A stretch of 64,000 bases of DNA from Coix lacryma-jobi var. lacryma-jobi (GCA_009763385.1 CM019829.1:34575705-34639704); one strand, 5' to 3'; counted from the stretch's first letter, positions 31,221 through 43,250 are shown. Translations and numbers: made by a program. Notes: a model not told the origin generated them from the letters alone.

Positions 31221-33844
31221 TCAATAAAAAGACATAGGGTGAGCATACGGTCCAACACTGGGGTTAGTGAAGTAAGGAGAATACCAGTGTTGGGCCGGCT
31301 GCTCAAAAGAACGGTTAGCAGAATAACCACTCCTAGACTGTCTACGGGGTTAGCGATCACCACACACAGGAAAACGTGGTCCGCTAGGGAAGAAGCGCTC
31401 ACCGCGATACTCAAACTGCGGTGGGGGATAGCGCTCAACTACAAAGCCTCATCACGGGGTCCAAAACCTGCAACTGCAGGCTCCCGCCGGGCACGCTCTC
31501 TACGAGGCCTAGGCCTAAAACTTGAGGCACTGCGCCTCTAGGCCAAGCAGTACGTCTCGGTGCTCTCCTCTGAACATTCGGCGCATGTACATCATGAAAA
31601 GGATGGTACATGTCCGGGTTGTTCATCTCCCTAGCACGGCGCGCCTCTCTCTTGCGCCTAAAGCAAAACTCGCTCAAGTGTCCATCTCTCCCACAGAAAT
31701 CACAATGATACCTCACCGCACGCAAAGGGGGTTGTTGGTACTCATGACTGTGGGTGTGGATCACTTTGCCCTTCTGTGGCAACTCCTCATGGATAGGTGG
31801 CATTGTATCCAGCTTGTTCTTTAGGTGGTTGGGTTTGGGATGCCACACTTGGTTCTTGGGTGGAGCTCTCGGAGGTTCCTCAAACACCCCATCCTTGGTG
31901 ATAGGCTTGACCGGCTCTTTGGATGGAAGCTTGGTCAGTTTGGGAGTAGTGGTGGAGTTGGGCTTCTCACTAGGATTCAGACCACTCGACTCTCCAATCT
32001 TCCCAAAAGCAGAAAGATCAACACCCTGAGCAAGACCTACACCAGAACCTCCAGCAGCTCGCTTAAATGGGAGATCATCATCCCGAGCTGCGGCTCACTA
32101 CAAGAGACCCATGACAAGATGGTCCGAAGGTATGTGTTTCCTCCTCGGTTTGCATCTTGCCATGCTTGACATTCGCAATCTCCATCTCCAAACCCTCACA
32201 CAAAGCGCACCTAGCCACACTAGTGCTACCTGAGTTGGCCTCCTCAAGAGACACAATCTTGGCATTCTTCTCTGCCAACTCAGATTGCAAGACAGGACAA
32301 GTCTTGCACGCACCTAACAGAGAAGGTCTAGCCTTCAGCTCATCCACCTCTCCTACCAACGCAGCATACTTACCTCTCAAAGTGAGAAGGTCAGTCATGT
32401 GCGTGGTGCACATCTCACACTCAACCTCTTCCGACACGACCACGGTGGACTTGGCAAACTCAAGCTCTCTCACGTGTCCTCCCACTTCTGCCTAAACTCC
32501 TTGCGCTCTCTAGCGGCACGCCTAAGCAACTTGTCCTGACTAAGGAGCGCGGCAGTAAGCTTCTCAACCTCAGCAGAAAGCTCGTCGTGGGTGAGGGATA
32601 CCTGGGAGGTGTCGTCGTCGTCGTCGTCGTCCGAGGGGTGTGCTCCAGCTTGCCGTCGACCTCATCACCAAGCGCCATGGTGCAAAAGCCGTCGTCGTCG
32701 GCGAAGAAGCAGAGGCCGTTCAGCTTGTCCTCGATCCTCTTCTTCTTCTCGGACTCGTCATCGCTTGAGCAAGCGGAGTCATCATCCGAGCCGTCGACGT
32801 CGCTGAGCGTGGCGAAGAACGCACGCTGCTCAGCTTGGGCCTTCTCCAAGTACTTCTTCTTGATGTACTCCTTGTCGAAGCCGCCCCTCCGCTTGTGCCT
32901 CGCGGGGACATACTTCTCCTTGCGCTTGCCGGAGTCGTACTTGTGCCCATGATCGCCTTCCCAGATGAATGCTTCTTCTTGGGGCAGTTGGCGATGAAGT
33001 GTTCGGGGTCGCCACACTCATAGCATCCTGAGCGTCCTCCTCCGCGGCGACGGTTCATGCGGTTGTTGTGGAACCGCGAGAACCGGTTGGCGAGCATTGC
33101 CAACTCGTCATCCCCCAACGACTCAAGCTGGTCCTCTGTGACAGAAAAGAGTGAAGAAAGAGCAAAGCCAGCAGAGGGGTTAGCGGAAGAGCCAGAAACC
33201 AAAGCCATAGTCGGGCCAGAAAGATTCGCATAAGAAGCCCTCGACATGGCGTCAATCTCACTGGACTTGAGCTTACTAAAGAGCTCATCGCATGTGAGGG
33301 TCTCATAGTTAGGCGATTGATGATCGCCTGAACCTTGGAATCCCACACAGATCGATCAAGAGTGTGCAAAAGCTTCAAAGCACGCTCATGATCGTCAAAA
33401 GGCAACTGCTCCTTGTTAGCCCTCATCCTGTTGACAATCACCTGAAAGCGAGCGAATAAACTTTCTATGCTCTCGCCAGGCTGATGTCGAAAGTTCTCAT
33501 ACTCACGCTTGAACGACTCGTAGAGTCGGGTTTTGACTTGAGAGGTGCCTCTGCGCATGAGGGCGGGTGTCCCAGACGATCTCCCGAGCCGTAGCGAGGT
33601 GAGAAACACGATCAAACTCACCCATGCTCAAACAAGAAAAGAGAGCATTACGGGCTCGGCTATTGGCATCGTGCTCATCGATCTGTTGCTGAGTGACACG
33701 AGCAGCCAAGACCACGTAATCAGCAGAGTTGCAAATATCCCAAATAGAAGCACCCAAACTCTGCAGATAGGCCGACATGCGTATCTTCCAATACGCATAG
33801 TTCGTCCCATCAAAGAACGGCGGTTTGCCCACGCCGCGATCCAT
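31221..33844 (-). pseudogene. copia-D Gag, full length but frameshifted
   Basis: Start chosen at ATG 33844 (MDRGVGKPPFFDGTNYAYWK), 47 bp inside the PBS. The first ~195 codons form the UBN2-like capsid region (33844-33260), ending near ETLTCDELFSKLKSSEID. Then CCHC knuckle CYECGDPEHFIANC near 33030-32985, basic and acidic stretches, coiled coil with CXXC motifs (32485-32078), Pro-rich linker and second finger (31887-31435), Arg-rich tail and stop at 31221-31223. It is broken near 33560, 32970, 32620, 32480 and 32070, mostly by 1-2 nt. It shows the N-terminal part missing from copia-B and copia-C. Confidence 0.88.
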
Positions 33845-33890
33845 GTCGCCTTCTGTGGATCTGGAACCGGCTAAGGTGGAAGATCCTTAA

Positions 33891-33905
33891 CCCGCTCCGA
33901 TACCA
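33891..33905 (-). other. Primer-binding site of copia-D
   Basis: Minus strand TGGTATCGGAGCGGG, two nt inside the 5' LTR end. It matches the usual plant initiator-tRNA-Met PBS (TGGTATCAGAGC) except A to G, which still allows a G-U pair. Confidence 0.85.
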
Positions 33906-33907
33906 AT

Positions 33908-35876
33908 TGAAGGACCGAGAAGCACTCAGAAAGCGACCAGAGGGGGGTGAATGGGAGCTTCAAATTTTCCTTACGGAAACTAGTAGCCACTGTCCCAAGA
34001 ATAAACCCAGAAGCAAACCCTAGAGCTTGCAAATGTCCACGACCCTAGATGTAGGGTGGATGCTTCCAAGAAGCACAGCGGGACACTAGACAACTCTAGA
34101 AAGCCAACGCAAAAGACAGAAATCAATTCCGTCAACGAACGAGCGAACCGCGGACAAAACCGTGTGAAAACAGTAGCATCGGATGCTGCTGCGTCCGATG
34201 CCAGACCACCGAGAGCGTCCGATGCGAAAAACTGCCTCTCGGGAACCTTACTGTTCCACCATCGGACGCTGTGAACAGTGAACAACCAGCGTCCGATGCT
34301 TTGGCTCCGGCGCGTCCGATGGCCAACGGACGCGTCGATGCCTAGCGTCCGATGCCACTACAAACGCTCAGAAAGTGACACGCGTCACCGGAGCGTCCGA
34401 CGCTTAGAACCCTAGCGTCCGATGCTCCGTGTCAGCGTCCGATGCCCCCAAAAACTGTGCGGTTCTTTGATGATTCAACCCGATTTCCTCCGAATCAAAA
34501 GCTCTAGGCCTGGGATTCGATCTGAGGGGTCACAAGGATGTTAGTGAGCTATCTCTAAGAGATCATGGCTCGAACCTAACTCCAAATCGGTGAATCAAGA
34601 AATTTCGGGACAAGGAAGCAAAAACACGATCCAAAACAAAATCGATCGATCTCCTAGACCGTGAGGTTAGAGGTTAATTCCTCGGTGGAAAGAAGTGCCT
34701 CATGATCTAGAACAAATTGGTTCAAACGGTTTTGCAAAAGATGAACCAACCAAAGAGATCAAGCGACGGGGAAGAACGTGGAGAAAAAGGATTCCGCGAA
34801 GAACACCAATGAAACGCGAATCAAACCACGATCTTGCAGCCGAAGCGCAAACACACGCTACGACAAGGAGGTTACGGCCTCCTTTCCTCAAAAAACACCA
34901 GTACACAGAGTCAAGTCTCTCTGCGGATCTCAGCAGGCTACAGCAGGGGATGGGAGAGCAAGAAACCCTAAGTGAAAGAGCAATGACTGAGATACGGGAG
35001 GAGGGTGTCTCCCCTGACTACTTATCCTATTCTAGACTAAGTCTATTTCCTACTCTACCCCTCTCTATTCTAATTACAGAGCGAACCAGCTAAACCCTAA
35101 GGTTATTCTGGACCAACTCAAGTGGTAGGTAGATCCGACGGCCACGCCCGCACAAGTCGTCCGCGTTGCCTCCACGCAACCTTCCGATTGCCGCCACGTG
35201 CCGCCCTCGCTCTGCACCCCCGGTTTGTGGCCCAAACTGGGAAACCAGCCTTTCCAGCTATCCCCCGGTTTTGAGGCCCAAACCGGGAAACCAGCCCACC
35301 AGCGTCTGAGTTTTGAGGCCAAACTCAGCAAACCATCCGCCCAGGTTTTGAGGCCCAAACCTGGAAACCGTCCTTAGCCCGAGTTTTGTGGCCAAACTCG
35401 GAAACCCTCAGCACCCAGTTTTGAGCCCAAACCTGGAAACCGTCCACCGGTGGTTTTTCGCTGGCTCAGCCACCAAACCGAAGTTGTAGAGGGGATGCAC
35501 CGCCCGTGCACCCCGTCCACCGACAGTGTCCCCAGGTCCTCGACCCGAGCAACACCGTGCCCCGCAAGTCTCCGCTCGTCGCTGTCCCAGGCTGCCAGCC
35601 ACCACAGCTGATCCTCAGGCACTCCGGTCCCTCAGTCCAAGCCTCACGTCCGCCCTTCACTGCTCGATCCATCGGCATGGCACGTCCGCCGCACGGCCAC
35701 CCATCCTTCATCGCACCCAGTCCATCGGCACGGCATGTCTCAACTTGACCTTCACCTTGCCCTCGATCACTGTCTCCGTGCTCGACACCTGCACAACACA
35801 AGCCAGAGAACATGCGATCAAACCCGTTGACAATCACTCATCACTCAGAGACTCGGCATACACCCATGTATCCGCA
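33908..35876 (-). repeat. copia-D 5' LTR
   Basis: 1969 bp, paired with 24419-26428. It contains the GCGTCCGATG array (34176-34445) and the U3 hairpin array (35216-35480). The right end reads CATGTATCCGCA then unrelated CTAGAG sequence. Confidence 0.92.
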
Positions 35877-36065
35877 CTAGAGTTTGAGTGATTTGAGTGG
35901 TTGATCTCCTAGGAATAGTTTCCAACTACCTAGGATCACTTCTCCAAGTTTGGGATCGAGTGATTTCGATTTGAGTTGGATTTGAGGAGATTTGGGAGAG
36001 AGGCGAAATTTTTAGCCCACTCTGCCCAACAGCGGACAGTCGCCACTGGGGGCGCGGACAGGTCA
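35877..36065. other. 189-bp unassigned spacer
   Basis: Sits between the copia-D 5' LTR and a plus-oriented LTR fragment. It shows no clear coding and no polypurine tract before the next LTR. The right end carries GCGGACAGTC and GGGGCGCGGACAGG, reminiscent of the GGAC-containing words in the copia arrays, so it may be a remnant of another LTR family. Confidence 0.4.
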
Positions 36066-37117
36066 TACGGATACATGGGTGTATGCAGAGTCTCTGAGTG
36101 AGAGTGATTGTCAACGGGATAATGCGCATGTTCTTTGGCTTGTGTTGTGCAGGTGTCAAGCACGGATACAGTGATCGAAGGCAAGGTGAAGGTCAAGTAG
36201 AGACGTTGCTGTGCCGATGGACCGAGAGTGACGAAGGGGGACGTGAGGCTTGGACTGAGGGACCGGTGGCTTGAGGATAGCTGTGGTGGCTGACAGCCTG
36301 GGACAGCGACGAGCGGAGACTTGCGGGTGGACGGGGTGCACGGGCGGTTGCATCCCATCAACGGCTCGGTTTGGTGGTGGCCACAGAAAAAACCACCGAG
36401 TGGACAGTTTCCAGGTTTGGGCCTAAAAACCTGGGCGCGGATGGTTTCCGAGTTTGGACCACAAAACTCGGGCTGAGGACGGTTTCCAGGTTTGGGCCTC
36501 AAAACCGGTGCTTCGGGTTTGCTGAGTTGGGCCACAAAACTAAGGCCATGGATGGCTGGTTCCCGGTTTGGTCCTCAAAACCGGGGTTGGCTGTGAATGT
36601 GGGTTTCCCAGTTTGGGCCACAAAACCGGGGGGTGCGACGTCGGGAAAGGACAAGCAGAGCGGGGCGGCACATGGCGGCAATCGGTGAGGTTGCGTCGAG
36701 GCAACGCTACCAGTTGTGCGGGCGTGGCCGTCGGATCACCACCTACCGCGAGTTGGTCAAAATAACCCTAGGGTTTAGCTGGTTAGCTCTGTAATTAGTG
36801 AGGGGTAGAGTAGGAATTAGAATTAGGATAAGTAGAGGGAGACACCCTCCTACCATTGTATCTAGTCTTTTGCTATTTTGCCTTCTCGGTTTTCCTGCTC
36901 TCCCTCTCCCCTGCTGTACCGAACTGAGCTCCACAGAGAAGAGAACCATACCTCTGTGTCCGTGAGATTTTGAGGAAGTGAGACCGTAATCTCACTATTG
37001 TAGCGTGTGGTAGTCACACGGTTGCAAATTCATGATTGTGATTTGCGTTTTATTCTTGTTCTTCGTGGATTGCTTTTCTCCACGTTTTTCCCGTCGATCG
37101 ATCTCTTTTGTTCGTTG
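36066..37117 (+). repeat. Plus-oriented copia LTR fragment
   Basis: Starts TACGGATACATGGGTG (terminal TG mutated to TA) and matches the copia LTR through U3 and part of R: diverged hairpin units at 36395-36640, then the conserved CTCCACAGAGA and CGATCGATCTC blocks. It ends at 37117, where the chromovirus LTR begins. The remainder should lie beyond the chromovirus, outside the window. It is more diverged than the other LTRs and so is probably an old copy. Confidence 0.8.
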
Positions 37118-40100
37118 TGTAACACCCCTGGTGTTAAGGAACCCTAAATGCATAACTTGACATCTCATAAGCATAGCATCATCATCTCATGTTGCATTCT
37201 TTTTGTAAAGTGTCATTTCATGTGTTGGCTTGTAATGTTATGCTTGGTGTGCTGCTTGTTTGACTTGTGTTTGGAGTGTTAGGGTCTCCTAAGTAGTTGA
37301 ACCTTGTTGAGGAGTCAAAATGAAGCTAGGGTTGTGTTGGTCACTTTGGCTAACCAAGTCACTAACCCTAGATGCCTCAATGGAGCCCTAGGAGTCTTTT
37401 TGTTTGGACTAACTAAGACCTCCTTGATAGAAGCTTTGCATGGCTGTGGGCCCTTAACCAAAAGTGTGTAGAATTTGGAGTAGAACAAAAGTTGTTTTAG
37501 GACCAACTCATGAGAATGAATTTAACAAGGTGTTTTAGGACCAAGAAGGCAGAAAATGGGGGAGAGATTAGACTTAGAAAATTTCCTAAGTCCTTAACTG
37601 GCGAAACAATTTCGCTGAGCGATCTTTGGAGCTTTTCTGAGAGCAATCTAGGCCGAACCAGAGCTGTATCTTGTAACCAAAGTTGTAGTCGGCATGTAGC
37701 TCTACTCAATGGAACAAGTGGTTTAGCGTTTCATCAAGTGGATTAGCAGTTAATCGGCGCAAAGTTTGGCTGTCAGTCGGCCTGATGGCCACTGAACCGG
37801 CCGTTCAGAGAGAGAGAGTGGGCGCGGCGTCGTGGCCGACCGCGTCAGGCATCGCCCGCCGCGTGGCGTGCGACGGCCGGCCGGGCAGCATTCGCGTGCG
37901 GTGTGTGGCGAGCACAATGGCCGCTTGCACGCACTCGCGCAGACCAGAGTCGCTCCCTCCGCTTTGCCTGCCTCCTCTTCTCTCGCCGTCGCCCAAGCGG
38001 AAAAGAGGGGGGGAAACAGAGCGCCGCCGCCGTTCACCGCCGTCCGGCCGCCTCGCCGCAAGCCCAACCACCCACAAAGCTTCGCCGTGAGCCCCCGCAC
38101 CTCTTGCTACCCTTAGCGCCCCGTAGGAAACCCTAGGCAAGCCCCGGGATGAGCCACCGCCATGGCCGCCATGACTGCCGAGCTCGGTTCGCCATGACCT
38201 GCCTCCTTCCGTGGTTTCGTGTCGCCTTAGCTCACGTTCGATGGTCAGTGAGGTCGTGGAAGAGGTAGAAGGTGACGGTTTGGCGGCGGTAAGGGTTTGG
38301 TGACCGCGGTACACCGCATCTGCCGTGTCCGCCATGGCCGGCGAGCTCAGTCCGCCGTGGCCAACCCCCTTTCCATGCCCGTCCGTTTGCCCTAGCTAGC
38401 GTTCGCGAGTCGCCTGAACCGTAGAAGACGTTGGTGATGTTGGTTGAGCCGATTAGGGTTTTCATAGTGACGGTACGCCGTCGTCCGCGCTCGCCATGGT
38501 CGCCGGAGTTGGCATGGCCGTGGTCGCGGATGCTCGGAGTGAGAACCCTGGCTCCTGAGCCTCGGATAGGGTTGTGAAGGTCGCCGGAGTAGGAATCGGG
38601 AGTTAGTTTAGCTCGGGATGGCCGGAGCCGGCCGGCGTAGCGTGGCCGCGCCGCCGTGTCTGCCATGGTCGACGGCGAGCTCGATCCGAGCATGCGCTAG
38701 GCCTGTGTGTGGTATCGCCGGGTGGGGGAAGAAGGAGAGGAGTAGAGTGGTGAGGTCCGTTTCGCCGGGGAGGTCGCCGCCGGCTTCTGTGTGGCTGGCA
38801 GGTGGGGTCGGTTTGACCGGGGTCCCGCAAGTCAATGGCTAGGGTCCCGGCTTGTCAGTGTCTTGGGTGCAATAGTTTGTGTTCGTGTAGCAGTTTTGGG
38901 TGAAGAGTTTTTCAGGTTTTGATTTAATAGTTTTCAGAAATGTATGTGGCTTGTTTAATTCATATCTTGAGTTCTGTAATGCTAAAAGGGAAAATAAGTT
39001 TTGTTAAGTTTGTTGTGATGAGGTATATGCATGAAAAATATAATATGTCCAGTGTGTGATAAATTTATGTGTAGTTAAATTTAATTCATGCTTAGGCTGA
39101 AATTTGTTAAATGCTTAGTAATCTGTGTATTGCTCAGAAAAATGTGATTCTTATTTTGTTAGGTTTGTTGATGAATAGTTTCTGGAAAAAATGTAATATG
39201 ATGTTGTTCTGTGGATTATTTTGGCAGTAGCAATTAAGTGATGAAATGCTGTTTTTCTTGTTTAATTTGTAGTAATTAAAAATTGAGGAATATGAACCTG
39301 AGATTTTTATACACTGCTCTTGTGCTAAGAAGTTCAGTAGAAAAAGGGAAATCCGCTGTTTGACACTTTTGTTAGGGTGTGTACTTCCAAGCACCTTTTA
39401 TGGTAGAATTTGTCTTTTTCATAGAGGATGATGTTTAAGTCCAAATGGGTTGAGATTTAGACAGAAGACTAGATTATGTGTTGTTAAACTTTCAGTAATT
39501 TCTGTAGATTTTTCTGAAGCTGTCTAGAATGGGTTGCTGTTTAGGCTTGATTAAATAGATTTATTTCAGCAAGTAATTAAAGGAGAATAAATAATTAAGT
39601 AAAGTGCTTGCTGTAGTAATTGTAAATCCTAACCAACTAATTAGGTAGGTTAATTGTTTGGTTGGATGTTAAGGTCCTTTGTAATCCATAGTTTCATGTT
39701 GACTACCTTGTTGAAGAAAATGAAGTAGATGACATGTGCTTATCTCCTGAGTTATCTGTTCCATGTTGCATCCCAATGCATCCCATGTGTATTCATATTA
39801 CTTAACGTGTTATGCATCATACAGGGTCGGTAGTGGAAGTCCAGAACACGCCACCGGAGGAGCCGTGTCCGGAGGGAGACCCAGGACGAGAGGACCGAAG
39901 AAGGAGACGTCAAGGACCTGCCTGAGTGCCGCGACCATCGACCCTTGACTTTGAACGAGGCAAGCCCCGGAGCATCCACTCCTACGGTTTGTAAATGCAA
40001 TTACAAAATTAACCTGATATGTTTGTTGCATTAGATATAGGAGTTGAGTGAACCGTTGAAGCATTACTTACTTATCCTTGTCCCCTGCAATTGCTATATT

Positions 40101-41496
40101 GATATCCTGTTAGGTCTAGGCTCGTTTATGCTTAGCCCTGCTTAGAACGGTAAAAGTCGGGTGATTTTCTGTCTCCCGCATATAGGTGGATACTGATCAT
40201 GACTAGCCTCGTGCTATCATGGAAATAACCATGTGATAATTAATTTGAGACCGGGCGGGATGTAGGAGCAGCAGGACATGGGTCCTACGTGCTAGTAGTC
40301 TCCCGTCTGTGTTGATTAGGACCAACGAAGGCACACCTCAGTCATTTTGAACGCGTCAATCACTTAACGGAGTAGGTCGGAGGAGTACCTCCAGTGAAGC
40401 CGAGTAGGGCTATTCGAGCCGGCGATGGAGACGTTGACGCCTAACACCCAGGGCCTTATATGTATTGGGGGCAACTATTTTGAGCAACCTGACATGGTCC
40501 GTGGACAGGCAGGCCTGATTGACCTCGCATGACCGTGGGCAGTTATAGCTTGAGCGACCTGGCATTGAGATAACCCCCGGTGTAGAAGGGGCCCATGATC
40601 GTCCCGCGTTGTTGTGTTCTCGAATTTCCTGAAGTGGTCGCCGACGGCTGCCTGGCAAGGTGTGATCGGGCGAGGGTGCGACATCTTTGTCCCAGCTGGG
40701 TAGGATCGATTATACTCGCCATCGCTCCTGGTAGTGAGTAACTTGGCTGGGCATGTGTTCCGTAGTAACTTATGGAACTAAAGATGGTATGGTCTTTAAT
40801 CTGAAAGGCTATTGATGAAATGGTCACTCTTGCTTGATTAAGTAGTCAAGTGCTTGCTCTAGTCAGATGCAAATCTAGTATAATCAGGTTGATTATATAA
40901 AATTGACTGCTAAACTAATGATGATTATTTAATAATGAAAATGCTTTTAATGCAAAAGATATGTATGGCCAAACCTACATACAGCCTTGCATACTCCTTG
41001 GTGTCGTTTATTTTGGTTTATGACGGGTAAGTCTAGCTGAGTACCTTCTCGTGCTCAGGGTTCTATTCCTTGTTGTTGCAGATGGGCAATGCTTCTTCGG
41101 CTATTGCGAGAACTGTCTGTACCCGTCGAGGGTGGTGACTAGACCATGGGCATGGTCAATTCTTATCCTCTCCTGATGCTTTTGTGGACTGATCAGGCAA
41201 TGGCACCATATTGTGAACTGAGAACTTATGTTTAAAACTATGTTGCTGCCGCCTTTCGAAATTCGAACTATGCTTTGTAATAACTGTTGAACTCCGATGT
41301 ATTTGAATTAGGTGGAACTGAACGCGTGACCTCGTGGACATTGTACGCTAATCTATTACGATCTTGGCTATTGTTGAATGATTGAAATCCTTCGAGATTT
41401 CCGGACTAACGGGTTTGTACGAGCTTAAGTACCTGTAATCTCTGTGAAAGTGGGGCTTCGGTGCTTAATCTGTTATAAATTGGTCGGTTTGTCACA
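37118..41496 (+). repeat. Chromovirus 5' LTR (about 4.4 kb)
   Basis: Begins TGTAACACCCCTGGTGTTA (an inverted repeat TAACACC/GGTGTTA) and ends GTCACA, two nt before the PBS. It matches 48014-51697 throughout. Composition is segmented: ordinary sequence to about 37740, a GC-rich, CpG-rich block to about 38870, AT-rich sequence to about 39820, a short exon-like block, then mixed sequence. A TATATAAAA at about 40894-40902 is a candidate promoter, which would place most of the LTR in U3. Small ORFs in the GC-rich block occur on both strands and are not supported as genes. Confidence 0.88.
39825..39991 (+). other. Exon-like block inside 5' LTR
   Basis: Flanked by CATACAG on the left and CCTACG-GTTTGT on the right. 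It is the counterpart of 50746-50910, where the frame is open. Here a 1-bp insertion (GGAGGGAGAC) breaks the frame. Confidence 0.4.
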
Positions 41497-41498
41497 GC

Positions 41499-41510
41499 TG
41501 GCATCGAAGC
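41499..41510 (+). other. Chromovirus primer-binding site
   Basis: TGGCATCGAAGC, two nt after the LTR end. It resembles the initiator-Met PBS TGGTATCAGAGC with three changes. Confidence 0.65.
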
Positions 41511-42283
41511 ATGGTTGGCGTTACTGTTCATGAGTGTATTGAAAAAAAAATCGTAACTTCAAATCAAAATTTTATTTGCTAAAACTTATAAGCTATCATA
41601 GGATTTGAAAAATCTTATTGATACGGATTAAGGTGTGCCAAGATCAAGTCCTTATGCCCAATAGGTTTTTAGGTGGATATTTAAGTACTAACTGGGGGTT
41701 GTTGCATCAATTTAAATTCTGTTGTTTCTGTTGTCCATACGGCAAGGGTGAAATTGTATGGGTGCTATTCTTCGAAATAGTAATGTATGGATCAATTTCC
41801 TCTACGCCAATGTAATAAGTGAGTTGTGAGGCATGATTGGACAACCGCCAATCTAGGGAAGTGCTTGAATGGTACCGGCATGTATGCTTGTCCACACAGT
41901 ATATGTGAGGTATTAATTGTGGGAGTATATTATTATGCTGATGGGTGCATATACTGCTTACGTGTATACTGGGTGTGCACTTAAGTTAGTATAGATTTAA
42001 ATTTCAGCAATGCATGATATTCATACTGTGGGCAGGGCTGAAATGTGATTTTCTGCAGGTACACTAACTTGCGAACGTATAGTACATTTAGTTAACGCTA
42101 TGAGTGACGTGTGTAGCCACCGTCTAGCCGTTAGATTGTTAGACAGTGAGGATGTATGTTACGCACATGCATCATGATCATATAACCTTGCATTAATCTT
42201 ACTTCCTTCCTTATGTATCCGTCCCGTTTCCTAACAAAAGTTGTTCTCCACTAATGAAAATATATGTGGATAAACTTATACAG
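41511..42283 (+). other. Chromovirus untranslated leader
   Basis: About 770 bp, AT-rich, no supported ORF. It ends in CTAAC, CTAAT and TATACAG immediately before the ORF0 ATG, which resembles a plant intron 3' end. A possible donor AGGTACAC lies near 42056. Confidence 0.55.
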
Positions 42284-43250
42284 ATGGCCCATACCAAGCG
42301 CACAGCTCGTAAGTCAACCGGAGGCAAGAGGCATAATTACATGTTGGGACCATGGACCGCCGAGGGATCGGAGGACTTCCTACATGAGTTCGACATGCCT
42401 ACCCCTTTGGAGGGTATTGCACTTGGTGGGATACCAGGAGGGCCAGGAGCCACAATATGACTGGCATCGCGTGCAGATTTCAGAGGATCGGCTATGTACA
42501 CGGTGGAGGTTGACGTGCCTAGCCGTGATGACTCAGGATCACGTCTGGTGCCGCCGGTGTTTCGCGTTGCAGGGGAGGACCCATGGGATGGAGCAACAGA
42601 GTTGCTTACACCGTTCTTCGGGATATTATGGAGGACCATCCGGAGGTGGTTGCCCAGGCTACAGCCAGCATCTTTCCGACAACAGATCCTTATCAGTCAG
42701 TGTGCCGTCAGCCAGGAGCCGCAGTTCTTGAGGCCAGTTCGCTTGAGAGGGAGCATTGTGCAGGACCAGCCGGGAGTGCTATGGCTGCACTCATGGCTAC
42801 TTATGGATGCCTATCGCGTAGCTATGATCACCTGGACCATATTCTACTCCAGAGATAGACCTCCTCACCACACAACTAGCTCACATGACCGTGGAGAGGA
42901 CCAGGCACTTCAGAGAGAGCAGGAGAACCTCCACCAGCTCAGTGTTCAGCAGGAGTCTGCTACCTTCTTAGCCTTGATCATGAGGGAGACCAGGAGTCTC
43001 TCCGAGTGTTTTGTCTTGAGGGCATGCGCGCTTCAGAGGAGAACAGGCTGTTGAGGTTGCGAGTGGGAGACCTAGAGCTGCAACTTCACCACCTGCAGGA
43101 CTACAATGACCGTCCACGAGGAGATCCACCGCAGGGAGAATGAGAGGAACCCCATCTTTCCACAAGGACCCGGATCCGAGTAGCTCTTCTAGTAGTTCTT
43201 CAGATGTGTCTAGTGAGGATGGCGACGATGGTGACATCGCTAGAGAGTAG
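42284..43250 (+). pseudogene. ORF0: H3-tail-like N-terminus plus coiled coil, frameshifted
   Basis: Not a recognised enzyme. From ATG 42284 the product starts MAHTKRTARKSTGGK, identical to the histone H3 tail at 13 of 15 positions, including the equivalents of K4, R8, K9, S10 and K14. There is no histone fold after it. The frame meets TGA at 42458-42460. Homologous-looking pieces then continue in shifting frames: YTVEVDVPS and GEDPWDGATEL (42494-42580), VVAQATASIFPTTDPYQSV (42583-42858), a heptad-like Glu/Gln/Leu segment (about 42890-43140) and a Ser-rich, acidic C-terminus (SSSSSSSSDVSSEDGDDGD) with stop at 43248-43250. Estimated original length about 320 residues. Function unknown; position between leader and gag, in sense. 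The breaks may be real or consensus errors. Confidence 0.75.

Larger units (their letters stand above)
24419..35876 (-). mobile_element. Complete-length Ty1/copia element (copia-D)
   Basis: The only copia copy here with both LTRs, PBS, gag, pol and polypurine tract in one contig. Order on the minus strand: 5' LTR 35876-33908, PBS 33905-33891, gag 33844-31221, pol 31213-28018, 3' UTR, polypurine tract, 3' LTR 26428-24419. Length about 11.5 kb. The two LTRs are close in sequence, and many of the differences are 1-2 nt indels. Flanking 5-mers (GTGGC left, CTAGA right) do not match, so either end may have rearranged, or the left flank near the gap is misjoined. Confidence 0.92.

Noticed and set aside
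37750..38842. GC-rich ORFs of 70-180 codons in the chromovirus LTR
   Set aside because: Open on both strands and several frames because of high GC; no recognisable domain, and no agreement on one frame between the two LTR copies.
41149..41496. Host gene 3' end near the chromovirus PBS
   Set aside because: The sequence continues as LTR up to the PBS; no coding signal.
42284..42460. A histone H3 gene or pseudogene
   Set aside because: Only the first 15 residues match; there is no histone fold, and the rest follows a retroelement ORF layout.
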